Source: Thermorudis peleae (GTDB lineage Bacteria; Chloroflexota; Chloroflexia; Thermomicrobiales; Thermomicrobiaceae). From it: 64,000 nucleotides of DNA. The DNA is taken from positions 186,001 through 250,000 of the forward strand of contig NZ_JQMP01000004.1 in assembly GCF_000744775.1 (NCBI RefSeq), given 5' to 3'. Of this stretch, positions 34,514-44,589 are shown piece by piece; positions within the stretch are counted from its first letter, which is position 1, and the number at the start of each line of letters is the position of its first letter. The notes under the pieces are model-generated. The model did not search any database. It was not told where the DNA came from and saw only the letters and a program-made list of their open reading frames with translations. The position numbers and the translations under genes are program-made.

Positions 34514-36081
34514 TTACGCCTCCGTTCCGGCCTGGCCCACGCTCGCCGCATGCTGGCCGAGCATGGCCGCGCCAAGCTGATAGCGATCATAAGGCGGGCC
34601 AGTGAAGACGCCCGCGATGCTGCCGCGATAGAGCACGAGGATGCGCGTGCAGAGGGCCATCAGCTCATCGAGGTCTTCGGAGAGCAGCAGCACGCCCCCG
34701 CCCTGCTGGGCAACGCTGCGGAGATAGGCATGCACCTGAGCGGTCGCACGCACGTCGAGGCCGCGCGCCGGGTTGGCCGCGATGAGCACCGGGCGCGGGC
34801 GCCGTCGCACGGCCAGCGCGCTGCGGGCGAGCACGACTTTCTGAATGTTGCCGCCGGAAAGATAGCTCACCGGCACATCCGGATGCGGCGCGCGGATCGC
34901 AAATTCGCGGATCGCGTCTCGCGCAAGCTGCCGGCCAACCTGCGGGCGAAGTCGCCACGGCGAGAAGACATCGCGGTGCAAGCCCAACACGAGGTTCTCC
35001 CACAGCCGAAGCGCTGGCACAATGCCGTCCCGCAGCCGGTCTTGCGGGACAAGCACGAGCCCAGCACGCAGCCGTTCCGCCGGCGAGGCCCGGGTGACGT
35101 CGCGGCCGTGCACCACCACGCGCCCGCGCTCGATCGGCCGCACCCCGACCACGGCCTCGATCAGCTCGGTCTGGCCGTTGCCAGCGACTCCTGCAACACC
35201 GACGATCTCCCCGGCCGCGACCGTGAACTGGAGGCGGGAGAGGGCAACGGCGCCCCCTCCTGCCGGGTCGTGACCTCGTCAACCCGGAGCACGGTCACGG
35301 GCTCGGCACGCGAGCCGTCGGGCAGGCTGGCGGTCGGAGCGGCCGGGACAGCCTCAGGCGCGGCCCCGCCCATCAACTGCTGGATGAGGACGTCATCGCG
35401 CGCCTCAGCCCGTGGCACAACGCTGATCACCTGCCCGTTGCGCATCACCGCGAGCCGGTGAGCCAGGCGCAGCGCTTCGCTGAGCTTGTGCGTGATCAGG
35501 ACGATGGTGATGCCGCGCTGGGCAAGCCCCTCGAGCATGCGGAAGAGCGTGTCGGTCTCTTGGGGCGTCAAGAACGTCGTCGGCTCGTCCAGGATGATGA
35601 GCCGTGCGTGCCGGTAGAGCACCGCGCCGATCTCGACCCGCTGCTGCAACGCCACGGGGAGGTCAGCGACGCGCGTCGTGAGCGCAACGTGGATGCCCAG
35701 GTCATCGGCAAGGCGCTCGACGTCGTCAGCGGGGGCAAGGAGCGGCACCCAGCGGCGACGGCGCGGCCGCGCGAGGACGATGTTGTCGCGCACGGTCATG
35801 TTGTGCATCAGCTCGGGGTGCTGGTGCACCAGCGCGATGCCGTAGCGCAGGGCGTCGCGGGGTGAGCCGAAGCGGACGGGGCGCCCATCGACCAGGATGT
35901 CGCCGCGGTCGGGATGGTACAGGCCAGCGATGACGGAGACGAGCGAGGTCTTGCCGGCCCCGTTTTCCCCGAGGATGACGAGGATCTCGCCGGGGTAGAT
36001 GGCGAGGCTCGCGCCAGCGAGTGCCGTGACGGCGCCGAACCGCTTCCAGATGTCACGCACTTCGACGATCGGCGTGCTCAC
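34514..36081 (-). pseudogene. Bmp-type ABC transporter ATPase, interrupted by a one-base frameshift
   Basis: A tandem ATPase of about 522 residues split between two frames. The first half (GTG at 36081, AGGAG upstream) has Walker A GENGAGKTS and LIILDEPTTFLTPQE, and runs out of frame after VTTRQEG. The second half resumes as GAVALSRLQFTVAAGEIVGVAGVAGNGQTE and contains LSGGNIQKVVLARSALA. The frames would join if the run of five Cs at 35253-35257 (plus strand) had six. Both halves are otherwise intact, so this is a recent mutation, a sequencing error or a slippage site. Flanking permease and lipoprotein genes look functional. Confidence 0.85.
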
Positions 36082-36111
36082 TGCGCGCTCCTGTCGCGTG
36101 AGGCCGGCCCG

Positions 36112-37203
36112 CTACTTGGGCAACTGTAGCACTTCCGGCACCTGAATCTGCTTGCTGGCCACCTTCTGGAAGATGTCCTGCACTTTCGCGGCCACGTCCG
36201 GCGAGACGTTGTGGATCGGCGAGAGCGACATGCCGTTGCCCGGACGCATCTCCTCGTAGCCGCTGCGCTTGCCAGCCAGGATGTTCTTGACCACGTTCGC
36301 ATAGGGCGTCGAGAAGTCGGTCAGCAGCGACGCCGCCATGTTCTGCGGCGCCTGGTTGTATTTGTCGGTGTAGTACGTGGTGATGAGCACCGGCTTGCCC
36401 TTGACCGCCTCGATGACGCCCTGCGCGCCGAGGTTGACGACCATGATGATGAAATCGACGCCGTCGTTGACCTGAGCTTCTGCCGCCTGGCGCGCTTTCA
36501 CCGGGTCGTTCTGGTCGCCGACGAACGTGTAGACCACCGTCGCCTTCGGGTTGTTCTCCTGTACCGCTTGCTTGATGGCGTTGATCGCGGCGATGAAGTC
36601 CGGTAGCTGGACGCCGAGCACGATGCCGATCTTGTTCGACTTGGTGGCCAGTGCCCCGAGCGCCCCGAGCGCGTAAAACCCCTCGAAGAAGCGGCGGCCG
36701 ATGTTCCAGACGTTGGGCGGCAGGTTCTGGGCTGGCCCGGCCGATTCCATGATGAACGTGACGTTCGGGAACTGGGGCGCCAGGCTCTGCACCGTCGTCA
36801 CAAACTGGCCGCCGTGGAAGGCGATGATCGTGTAGCCGTCGTTGATGAAGCCGCGGGCAACGCGTTCAGCATCGGCCGGCGCAACCCGCTCCTGGTACGC
36901 GACATCGATGCCGAGCGTGCGGTGGAGGTCTTGCAGCGCTTGATAGCCGACGAAGTTGTAGTCGGCGTCTTCAATCGTCCCGGGCATGATCATCGCGAGC
37001 CGGGCGGTGCCGCCCTTGGCCGTCGGCGTGGTGCCCGCACTGGCGGCCGTCGGCGAGGCAGCCGCTGCCCCACTCGCCGCTGACGTGGCAGTCGCGGCAG
37101 GCCGCTGGCCACTGGTTGGCGTTGGGGTGGCCGCGCCACCGCCACACGCAGAAACCAGAACGGCGAAGAGCGTGAGGAGTATCACCCAGGTGCGCGCCTT
37201 CAT
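36112..37203 (-). CDS. BMP-family (nucleoside) ABC transporter binding lipoprotein
   Basis: A 363-residue lipoprotein: signal ending in lipobox LVSAC, then a Thr/Ala/Ser-rich linker to about residue 62, then the BMP/PnrA-like domain with ADYNFVGYQALQDL, IIAFHGGQFVTTVQSLAPQFPNVTFI, IGIVLGVQLPDFIAAINAI and EEMRPGNGMSLSP. Related proteins bind purine nucleosides. Start: ATG at 37203, after GAGGAGGGGA. It is the first gene of the minus-strand transporter operon, so a promoter should lie in 37204-37320. Confidence 0.92.
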   Translation of the reverse strand: MKARTWVILLTLFAVLVSACGGGAATPTPTSGQRPAATATSAASGAAAASPTAASAGTTPTAKGGTARLAMIMPGTIEDADYNFVGYQALQDLHRTLGIDVAYQERVAPADAERVARGFINDGYTIIAFHGGQFVTTVQSLAPQFPNVTFIMESAGPAQNLPPNVWNIGRRFFEGFYALGALGALATKSNKIGIVLGVQLPDFIAAINAIKQAVQENNPKATVVYTFVGDQNDPVKARQAAEAQVNDGVDFIIMVVNLGAQGVIEAVKGKPVLITTYYTDKYNQAPQNMAASLLTDFSTPYANVVKNILAGKRSGYEEMRPGNGMSLSPIHNVSPDVAAKVQDIFQKVASKQIQVPEVLQLPK

Positions 37204-37322
37204 TCCCCTCCTCCATCTCCGAGAGCAACCCATCGTGCTGGGTGAGGCTAGCACTGCCGTGGTGACGGTGTCAAGCCCTGCAACGAATCGGCAGGGACGA
37301 CGCGCACTGGCGGCCGAGGATG

Positions 37323-38650
<1,328 letters not shown>

Positions 38651-39070
38651 ATGACGGCAGACGAGACGCGCGAGCCACGCCGCTACTTCACCGTGGAGGA
38701 GGCACGAGCCTTAGTGCCCCGGCTCCGTGGACTGCTGATTGCGCTGCAGACGGAGAAGCGGCAACTGGATGCGGCAGCGCAGGAGGCGTTGCAGCTGCAA
38801 TGGAAAGCGCACGGCAACGGCCATCTCCCGGAGCTGGTGCATCGGGATATCGAACTGTACCAGCTGATCCAATCAATCCGGCAAAAAATCCGGGCGATCC
38901 ACGAACTCGGCGTCGAGATCAAAGACCTCGACCTCGGACTCGTCGACTTCCCGAGTCTGCGCGAGGGGCGCACCGTCTACCTGTGCTGGAAAGTCGACGA
39001 GCCGACGGTGCAGTATTGGCACGAGCTGGACGCGGGCTTCCAGGGCCGCCAGCCCCTCGACGAGCCGTGA
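38651..39070 (+). CDS. DUF2203 family protein
   Basis: A 139-residue helical protein of DUF2203. Its N-terminal RRYFTVEEARALVPRLRGLL helix, the coiled region with LIQSIRQKIRAIHELGVEIKDLDLGLVDFPSL, and the C-terminal VYLCWKVDEPTVQYWHELDAGFQGRQPL are characteristic and contiguous. Function is unknown. The ATG at 38651 follows GAGGAG. It is the last clearly chromosomal gene before the accessory region. Confidence 0.88.
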   Translation: MTADETREPRRYFTVEEARALVPRLRGLLIALQTEKRQLDAAAQEALQLQWKAHGNGHLPELVHRDIELYQLIQSIRQKIRAIHELGVEIKDLDLGLVDFPSLREGRTVYLCWKVDEPTVQYWHELDAGFQGRQPLDEP

Positions 39071-39527
39071 GCCGAACGGCGCAACCCACGCCCGCACCCC
39101 GCCCCGTCACCATGCGTGTAGTACCGTCATAACCGCCCGCCGCCGCGGCCAGCCCCGCCGGTTCGCAGCGACCGCCCCAGCCCCGGGCGCACGCGCCCAC
39201 GCCCGGCTGTCGCGCCCAGCACGCGCCCCCACGCCCCACGCCCGCCCCCACTCCTCGGCTCCACCGCACCACCCCCTCTCGTTCCATTCAGCATGTTATG
39301 TCAAAACATTAGCTTGCATTCCCCTCGAACACCTGCTACACTCCGAACAGGAACGGGAAGACGGTGGGGACACCCGGGGAACAACCTCTCCCTTCCCACG
39401 ACCACCCCGCAGCCCGCTTCCCGTCCCCTCCGGCCCCACCCCACCCCGCGCCCCAGCCGGAGTCGCCGTGCAGCAGAAGGGGCCGAGCGCGCCCCAGCTC
39501 GGCCCCCACCACGAAAGGATCCCGGGA
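39071..39527. other. 457-base C-rich intergenic region at the edge of the accessory region
   Basis: Long CCGCCCC-type runs dominate 39090-39280 and 39370-39460, with an AT-richer window at 39285-39345 that carries the promoter and a dyad. I see no gene or tRNA fragment here. The base composition differs from the flanks and suggests that the boundary of an inserted segment lies nearby. Confidence 0.5.
39314..39342 (+). promoter_or_regulatory. Candidate promoter of the primase-helicase gene, with upstream dyad
   Basis: TTGCAT (39314-39319), a 17-base spacer and TACACT (39337-39342). Just upstream, ATGTT (39293-39297) and AACAT (39305-39309) form a dyad that could bind a repressor. It lies in the only AT-rich part of the region. 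Confidence 0.45.
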
Positions 39528-42500
39528 ATGCCCCCCGGATACCCTTCAGTATACTCCACCACCGCTCCCCTGGCAGCCTCCGCCCTCCTCGCCGCCCTGA
39601 CCTGCCCCAACCCCCGCTGCCCCTGCCACCGCACCGCCCAGCGCGGCTCCGGCCGCACCCACTGCCCCGCCCACGACGACCAGCACCCCAGCCTCAGCCT
39701 CACCCTCCAAGGCGACCACCTGCTGGTCCACTGCCACGCCGGCTGCCCCCAGGCCGCCGTCCTCGCCGCCCTGCGCGCCCGCGGCCTCTGGCCCGCCACC
39801 CCCGCCACGCCCTCCAGATCGGGCCGCAACCCAGGGGGCAATGCCCCGGCTGCGTCAGCTGCCAGCGGTGTGGCTGCCCTGGCAAGCAGCGGTGCTGCCA
39901 GCGGTGCTGCGCCGGCGGCCCCGGCGGGGGGCAGCGGTGCTGCCAGCGGTGCTGCGCCGACCGCGCCGGTGGCGCCGCCGGTGGGGGGCAGTGCCCCAGC
40001 CGAGCAGGAGGCCGGCGTGGTCACCCGCTACCTGGTGCGTGATGCCACCGGCCAGCTCGTCGCCGTCCACTGCCGCCGCGACACCCCCACCGGCAAGCGC
40101 CTCTGGTGGGAAACCCCCGACGGCGCCCCCGGCCTCGCCGGTCGCCCCACCACCGCCCTCCCCCTCTACGGCATCGACCAGCTCGGCCCCAGCCCCTTCG
40201 CCATCCTCTGCGAGGGCGAAAAGGCCACCGACGCCCTCCGCCAGCACGGCCTGCCCGCCGTCGGCACCGTCACCGGCGCCAGCGCCACCCCCAGCGACGC
40301 CGCCCTCGCCCCCCTCCGCGACCGCACCGTCTACCTCTGGCCCGACCACGACCCCGTCGGCCACGACCACATGGCCCGCATCGCCGCCCGGCTCCACGCC
40401 CTCGGCTGCTCCGCCATCCGGCAGATCCGCTGGCCCGACGCCCCACCCGGCGGGGATGCCGCCGACTACCTGGCCGCAGGACACACCCGCGCCGACGTGG
40501 AACAGCTGCTCGCCACCGCCGCGCCCTGGCCGCTGCCGGATCCTACAGTTGAGCCGAACGAGCCGCCTGTTCCGCCAATCCCACCAACCATCACCGCCGA
40601 CGCCGCCGACGCCGGACCTGCCGACGAGCACGCCCGTGCGTCCCACGCGACACACCTCGTGCGCATCGGCCGCACAGCCGAACTCTGGCATGCGCCAGAC
40701 GGCACCGCCTGGGCCACCATCCCCGTCAACGACCACCACGAGCACTGGCCGATCCGCTCCCGCCACTTCCGCGAGTGGCTCGCCCGCCAGTTCTACCTCC
40801 AGACCGGCCGGGCCGCGAGCGCGCAGTCCCTCCAGGACGCCACCACGATCCTCGAAGCCGACGCCAAGTTCACCGGTGCCGAACACCCTGTCTTTGTGCG
40901 CATCGCCGAACACGACGGCGCCGTCTACCTCGACCTGGCCGATGCCCACTGGCGAGCCGTCGAGATCACCGCGGATGGCTGGCGCGTGGTGCCGGCGCCG
41001 CCGGTGAAGTTTCGCCGGGCGCGCGGCATGGAGCCGTTGCCCGAACCCGTGCCCGGCGGCTCGCTCGAACTCCTGCGCCCCTTCCTCAACGTCGCCGCGA
41101 CAGACTGGCCGCTCGTCCTCGGCTGGCTGGTCATGGCCTTCGCCCCACGCGGGCCCTACCCCGTCCTGGCCCTGGGCGGCGAGCAGGGCTCCGGCAAGAC
41201 CACGACCGCCCGCGTCCTGCGCCGGCTGGTCGACCCCAACCAGGCCGATGTGCGCGCCGAGCCACGCGACACCCGCGACCTGGCCATCACGGCACACAAT
41301 AGCTGGATCATCTGTCTGGATAACGCCAGCCGCTTCGCGCAATGGCTCTCTGACGCCCTCTGCCGCCTCGCAACCGGCGCTGGCTTCGCCGCCCGCGAGC
41401 TCTACTCCGACAACGAAGAGACCATCCTGGTCGCCCAACGGCCAATTCTCATCACCGCCGTCGTCGACGTCGTCACTGCGCCCGATCTGCTCGACCGTTC
41501 AGTTCAGGTAACGTGCCCGGTCATCAGCGATGCGGAGCGTGAGCCCGAGGCCGCGTTCTGGTCAGCGTTTGAGGCGGCGCGGCCGCTGATCCTCGGCGCA
41601 CTCTGCGACGCCGTCAGCCGGGCCGTGCGCACCCGCGAGCAGGTCACGCTCAGCTGGCTGCCGCGCATGGCCGACTTCGCCATCTGGGCCACCGCCGCAC
41701 TCGGCCCAGAGAGCGGCTTCCTCGAACGGTACCAGGACAACCGTGCGGGCGCCGCCGGTACCGCACTCGAGTTCTCGCCGGTGTCGCAAGCCGTGCTTGC
41801 GTTCATGGAGCGCCGCGTGTCCTGGTCGGGCACGGCGCAGTGCCTGCTCGACGCGCTCAACGCCGACGCCGACGAGGAGACACAACGCACCCGTGCCCGA
41901 CTGCGCGCCTGGCCCAAGACCGCGGCCGGCCTCTCGAGCGAGCTGCGCCGGCAGTCCCCAGCCCTGCGCGCCAGCGGCCTCGCCGTCACCTGGACACGCG
42001 CTCGCGACAAACGAGGCACACGCACCATCACCCTCGAATGGGTGCGCGCCACTTCGCCAGACACGACCGGCACACCCGGCACCGCCAGCGCCCGCCAGCC
42101 CGCCCAATCGCACAGCCATTCGCCAGCGGAGGCGCATACACGGCCAGCCTGGCAGACGCCCTGGCCTTCTGACGCGTCTGACGCACCCACCGTCATTTCT
42201 GACGCACCCACCCTCACCGAGCGTCAGAAGCACTTTGCCCATCAGGACAAGGAAATCCAGCTCCCCCTCGGAGTTTCTGACGCTCCTGACGCTCCTTTGC
42301 ACGACGTTTCTGGTGTGCATCACCCCGCAGGAGTCAGCACCATCCCGGCGGCTTCAGCCTCCTCACGTACACACGAGCAGGACGGCCGCCCTCGCGACCC
42401 CGCATCCACGCTGACGTCAGCCCCCTCGCGCACATGCGAGCAGGATAACCGCCGCCTCGACCCCGCGTTCGCCCTCCATACAGCCCCCTCGAGCACACAC

Positions 42501-43301
42501 GGGCAGCCCGGTGCGCACCCGACCAGCGCCACAGCCACGCCCCAGCCCCTGCGTCCTTCTGACACGTCTGACGCTCCCCCAGCCATTTCTGACGCTCATG
42601 CCCCAGGGGATCGTCAGAAGCACTTTCCGCATGCCGACGCGGATCTTCCCGTGGCTTCTGACGCTTCTGACGCTTCTGACGCTCGTTTGCAGGACTTTTC
42701 TGGTCTTCAGCACCAGCAGGTCGACACGCCGTCCACGCCGCCTGCCCCCGGTAGAGGCACCCCGGCTCCGCGCACGCACGACAGCAGCACCGGCACCTTC
42801 GCCCACACGGCCCGCCAGCTGCCGTCTCGATCAGGTGATGCGGTAGTAGCATCCGATTATTCAGCGTTACTCAATACATCTGATACGGCAGTATCGTACG
42901 GCCAGCAGCGCCCGTTCAGTACACACGACGTCGCACCCGCACGTGATGCTGCGCCTGCCCATAATCGCACGCTGCCCGGCGCTCCCGCCCAGCCGGCTGC
43001 CGGTCACGCGGCCACACCGGCCCACCCACCAGCCGCTGCCGCACCACCGCCTGATACGCCAGTGCCGCAGCCTGGCACGCCCGCGCCCGCCACGGCTGCC
43101 GGAGCGCCGCGACCGGATGGTCCTGCCGCCGCGCACGACACGCTGGAGCACCGGCGGCCGCGGCGGTGTGTGGTCTGCGGCGTGCGCTACGTCGTTGCGT
43201 TCGTACCGGAGAAGCCGGAATGGGTGCGCTTCCGCTGTGCCTGCCAGGATGGCCGCTGGCGCTGGTGCCGCGTCCATGACCGCGCCCTCTGGGAGCACTG
43301 A
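39528..43301 (+). CDS. CHC2/TOPRIM primase-like replication protein with SF3/AAA-type ATPase and repeat-rich C-terminus
   Basis: A 1,257-residue protein of the kind found in integrative elements and prophages. Order: CHC2 zinc finger (CPAHDD from residue 46, HCHAGC around 69-73); a Gly/Ala linker with a duplicated 45-base unit; TOPRIM domain (ILCEGEKATDA near 228, LWPDHDPVGHDHM near 271); a helicase-adjacent domain; ATPase with Walker A GEQGSGKTTT at about 551 and LDNASRFAQWLSDALCRLATG; then a disordered tail of some 350 residues holding two SDASDA-type repeat modules; and a C-terminal zinc ribbon (CVVC...CAC). Start is uncertain: ATG 39528 (AAAGGA upstream) or GTG 39468 (GGAG). Base composition is very C-rich. 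Likely initiates or primes replication of a mobile element. Confidence 0.82.
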   Translation: MPPGYPSVYSTTAPLAASALLAALTCPNPRCPCHRTAQRGSGRTHCPAHDDQHPSLSLTLQGDHLLVHCHAGCPQAAVLAALRARGLWPATPATPSRSGRNPGGNAPAASAASGVAALASSGAASGAAPAAPAGGSGAASGAAPTAPVAPPVGGSAPAEQEAGVVTRYLVRDATGQLVAVHCRRDTPTGKRLWWETPDGAPGLAGRPTTALPLYGIDQLGPSPFAILCEGEKATDALRQHGLPAVGTVTGASATPSDAALAPLRDRTVYLWPDHDPVGHDHMARIAARLHALGCSAIRQIRWPDAPPGGDAADYLAAGHTRADVEQLLATAAPWPLPDPTVEPNEPPVPPIPPTITADAADAGPADEHARASHATHLVRIGRTAELWHAPDGTAWATIPVNDHHEHWPIRSRHFREWLARQFYLQTGRAASAQSLQDATTILEADAKFTGAEHPVFVRIAEHDGAVYLDLADAHWRAVEITADGWRVVPAPPVKFRRARGMEPLPEPVPGGSLELLRPFLNVAATDWPLVLGWLVMAFAPRGPYPVLALGGEQGSGKTTTARVLRRLVDPNQADVRAEPRDTRDLAITAHNSWIICLDNASRFAQWLSDALCRLATGAGFAARELYSDNEETILVAQRPILITAVVDVVTAPDLLDRSVQVTCPVISDAEREPEAAFWSAFEAARPLILGALCDAVSRAVRTREQVTLSWLPRMADFAIWATAALGPESGFLERYQDNRAGAAGTALEFSPVSQAVLAFMERRVSWSGTAQCLLDALNADADEETQRTRARLRAWPKTAAGLSSELRRQSPALRASGLAVTWTRARDKRGTRTITLEWVRATSPDTTGTPGTASARQPAQSHSHSPAEAHTRPAWQTPWPSDASDAPTVISDAPTLTERQKHFAHQDKEIQLPLGVSDAPDAPLHDVSGVHHPAGVSTIPAASASSRTHEQDGRPRDPASTLTSAPSRTCEQDNRRLDPAFALHTAPSSTHGQPGAHPTSATATPQPLRPSDTSDAPPAISDAHAPGDRQKHFPHADADLPVASDASDASDARLQDFSGLQHQQVDTPSTPPAPGRGTPAPRTHDSSTGTFAHTARQLPSRSGDAVVASDYSALLNTSDTAVSYGQQRPFSTHDVAPARDAAPAHNRTLPGAPAQPAAGHAATPAHPPAAAAPPPDTPVPQPGTPAPATAAGAPRPDGPAAAHDTLEHRRPRRCVVCGVRYVVAFVPEKPEWVRFRCACQDGRWRWCRVHDRALWEH
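39886..39959 (+). repeat. In-frame duplicated 45-base unit (Ser-Gly-Ala linker)
   Basis: A 29-base identical segment at 39886-39914 and 39931-39959 (period 45, 15 codons) encodes two SGAASGAAP linkers between the CHC2 and TOPRIM domains. Confidence 0.85.
42167..42320 (-). repeat. Iteron-like module A (inside the primase gene)
   Basis: Read on the minus strand: a CACCAGAAACGTCGTGCAAA leader, two tandem 9-mers (GCGTCAGGA, GCGTCAGAA), a 45-base spacer (42230-42274), one inverted copy at 42221-42229, then spaced and tandem copies at 42197-42205, 42176-42184 and 42167-42175. The 9-mer consensus is GCGTCAGAA. In the sense frame it encodes SDA-type peptide repeats. Confidence 0.85.
42361..42520 (+). 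repeat. 63-base in-frame tandem repeat, about 2.5 units
   Basis: Units begin at 42361, 42424 and 42487 (exact period 63, 21 codons), each starting CCTC(A/G)(C/A)G and encoding SxRTHEQDGRP / SRTCEQDNRRL / SSTHGQPGAHP-like peptides. They lie between modules A and B in the disordered tail. Confidence 0.8.
42557..42712 (-). repeat. Iteron-like module B (inside the primase gene)
   Basis: On the minus strand: leader ACCAGAAAAGTCCTGCAAAC, three perfect tandem copies of GCGTCAGAA (42656-42682), a 36-base spacer (42620-42655) containing GCATGCGGAAA, one inverted copy with a mismatch (42611-42619), and further copies at 42587-42595, 42566-42574 and 42557-42565. It is over 80% identical by eye to module D in the leader, tandem copies and spacer. 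Confidence 0.9.
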
Positions 43302-43332
43302 GGGGGATGCCGGCAGTCCAGCGACAGCCTGG

Positions 43333-43369
43333 GACAAAGAAGCGGAGGCGCCGGGCGGATTCGAACCGC
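43333..43369 (-). repeat. Duplicated 3' end of tRNA-Cys (att-like site, left)
   Basis: 37 bases identical to 45822-45858, covering the 3' half of the T-arm, the acceptor strand and 13 bases beyond the tRNA-Cys gene. The match stops at the T-stem; the rest of the tRNA is absent. This is the classic trace of site-specific integration into a tRNA 3' end. Confidence 0.85.
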
Positions 43370-43563
43370 TGAGCAGCGTCATCCGGTATGGGGATCCAGG
43401 ACATCGAGCGGGCTCCGGCCGAGCCAGCCCTGGCGACGAACAGACTCGAACATGGCGTGCAGCAGCGCAGAGACGAACCGGCGCAGCTACGCCACCATGG
43501 CCTGGCCATGCCAGGAGCAGAGCAGCGGACAACGGGGGCAGAGCCTGCAGGAAGGTTGGCGCT

Positions 43564-43593
43564 GTTGGCAGCGTAGCTGCTCAGGTGATATTC
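43564..43593 (+). promoter_or_regulatory. Promoter of the secreted-protein gene
   Basis: TTGGCA (43564-43569), an 18-base spacer, TATTCT (43588-43593); about 42 bases before the ATG. Confidence 0.55.
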
Positions 43594-43635
43594 TGTTAGG
43601 CACCATCGTCTTCAGCTTAAGGGCAAGGAGGGCAA

Positions 43636-44553
43636 ATGCGTGGATGGCAACTCCGAAGCGACAGGCGACTTTGGAGAGCGCTCGCCCTCATGAGTCTACT
43701 CACCCTGCCCCTTGCCCTCACTCCTGGACCAGCCCGCGCCAGCGCTAAGCCGCCGACAAGTTGGAGCTTCTACGTTGACGGGAATAACCCTTCGCTCCTT
43801 GACAGCCTCGGGTGTAACCAGGCCAATCACGACAGGACCTATAGCGCCCACAGTATGGTAATCCTTGACTTCGGCGGGCTCAATCCAGACGGGACACAAC
43901 ACAAGCTCTTTAATGGCGTATGGTATCCCCAAAGCACCATTGTCAACCTTGCCGAGAGCTTCATCAACGGCTATACCAGGTGCAATCCCGGAAACGGCTC
44001 CTTGATCCTCGTAGTCGGCACGAACAACTCGCTTTACTTCAACGCGACGAACGGCACGGCATTTGCCAACACAGTCAAGAGCGTGAGCAACTATGCCACG
44101 GCGGTCACCACAAAGGTCATGGTCTGGGGCGGTGCCGATATCGAAACGTGGAGTAGATTCGACGTTTACTCCAATCAAGTGTACGACTGGTACAGCGGCT
44201 ACAGCAGCACTGGGGGACCGCTTTATGTCGACTATGGCAGTGCTGACGGCTGTGATCAAACCAACTGGGTATGTTATGCAGCGAATAACTCGAACTTCAA
44301 CAAAGGAGATTACTACAACTTCGCTTGGGGGTGGACGCTTGCCGAGGGTACACCGGAGGTCTACTATGAGGTCAATGCGAGTCAGTGGTATTGGATCGAG
44401 CAGGCAACCCGGCCAATGTATTTGGAAGGTCCGCTGAATACTACACAAGGGCTTACCAGCGACCAAGCCTGGCAGGACTTGAATGCGTATTTCCCGTCGA
44501 TCTCGTATTCGCTCTGTATTAAATTCGCCAGCCAGTCGACCAATTGTCCGTAG
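43636..44553 (+). CDS. Secreted hypothetical protein, AT-rich island cargo
   Basis: A 305-residue exported protein. Residues 1-36 form a signal peptide (basic start, LALMSLLTLPLALTP core, ARASA cleavage region). The mature part alternates SWSFYVDGN, MVILDFGG, LILVVGTNNS, KVMVWGGADIETW and PLYVDYGSADGC strands with helices, ending YYEVNASQWYWIEQ; this resembles a glycosidase-like barrel, but no catalytic motif is certain. Six or so Cys may form disulfides. Ribosome site GGAGG. Stretch 44281-44340 has only 28 G/C of 60, well below its neighbours, pointing to transfer. Confidence 0.7.
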   Translation: MRGWQLRSDRRLWRALALMSLLTLPLALTPGPARASAKPPTSWSFYVDGNNPSLLDSLGCNQANHDRTYSAHSMVILDFGGLNPDGTQHKLFNGVWYPQSTIVNLAESFINGYTRCNPGNGSLILVVGTNNSLYFNATNGTAFANTVKSVSNYATAVTTKVMVWGGADIETWSRFDVYSNQVYDWYSGYSSTGGPLYVDYGSADGCDQTNWVCYAANNSNFNKGDYYNFAWGWTLAEGTPEVYYEVNASQWYWIEQATRPMYLEGPLNTTQGLTSDQAWQDLNAYFPSISYSLCIKFASQSTNCP

Positions 44554-44589
44554 ACTGGCTCATGGAAGCTGCTCAGATAGGGGGCACTG

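Larger units (their letters stand above)
43302..43635. other. Primase-to-island junction, no gene
   Basis: It contains the partial tRNA-Cys repeat (43333-43369) and the promoter of the next gene. The short open frames here have no ribosome sites or recognisable features. Confidence 0.6.

Noticed and set aside
43333-43400. Second complete tRNA gene
   Set aside because: Only the T-arm and acceptor 3' half are present; the anticodon region is missing, so it is a partial duplicate.
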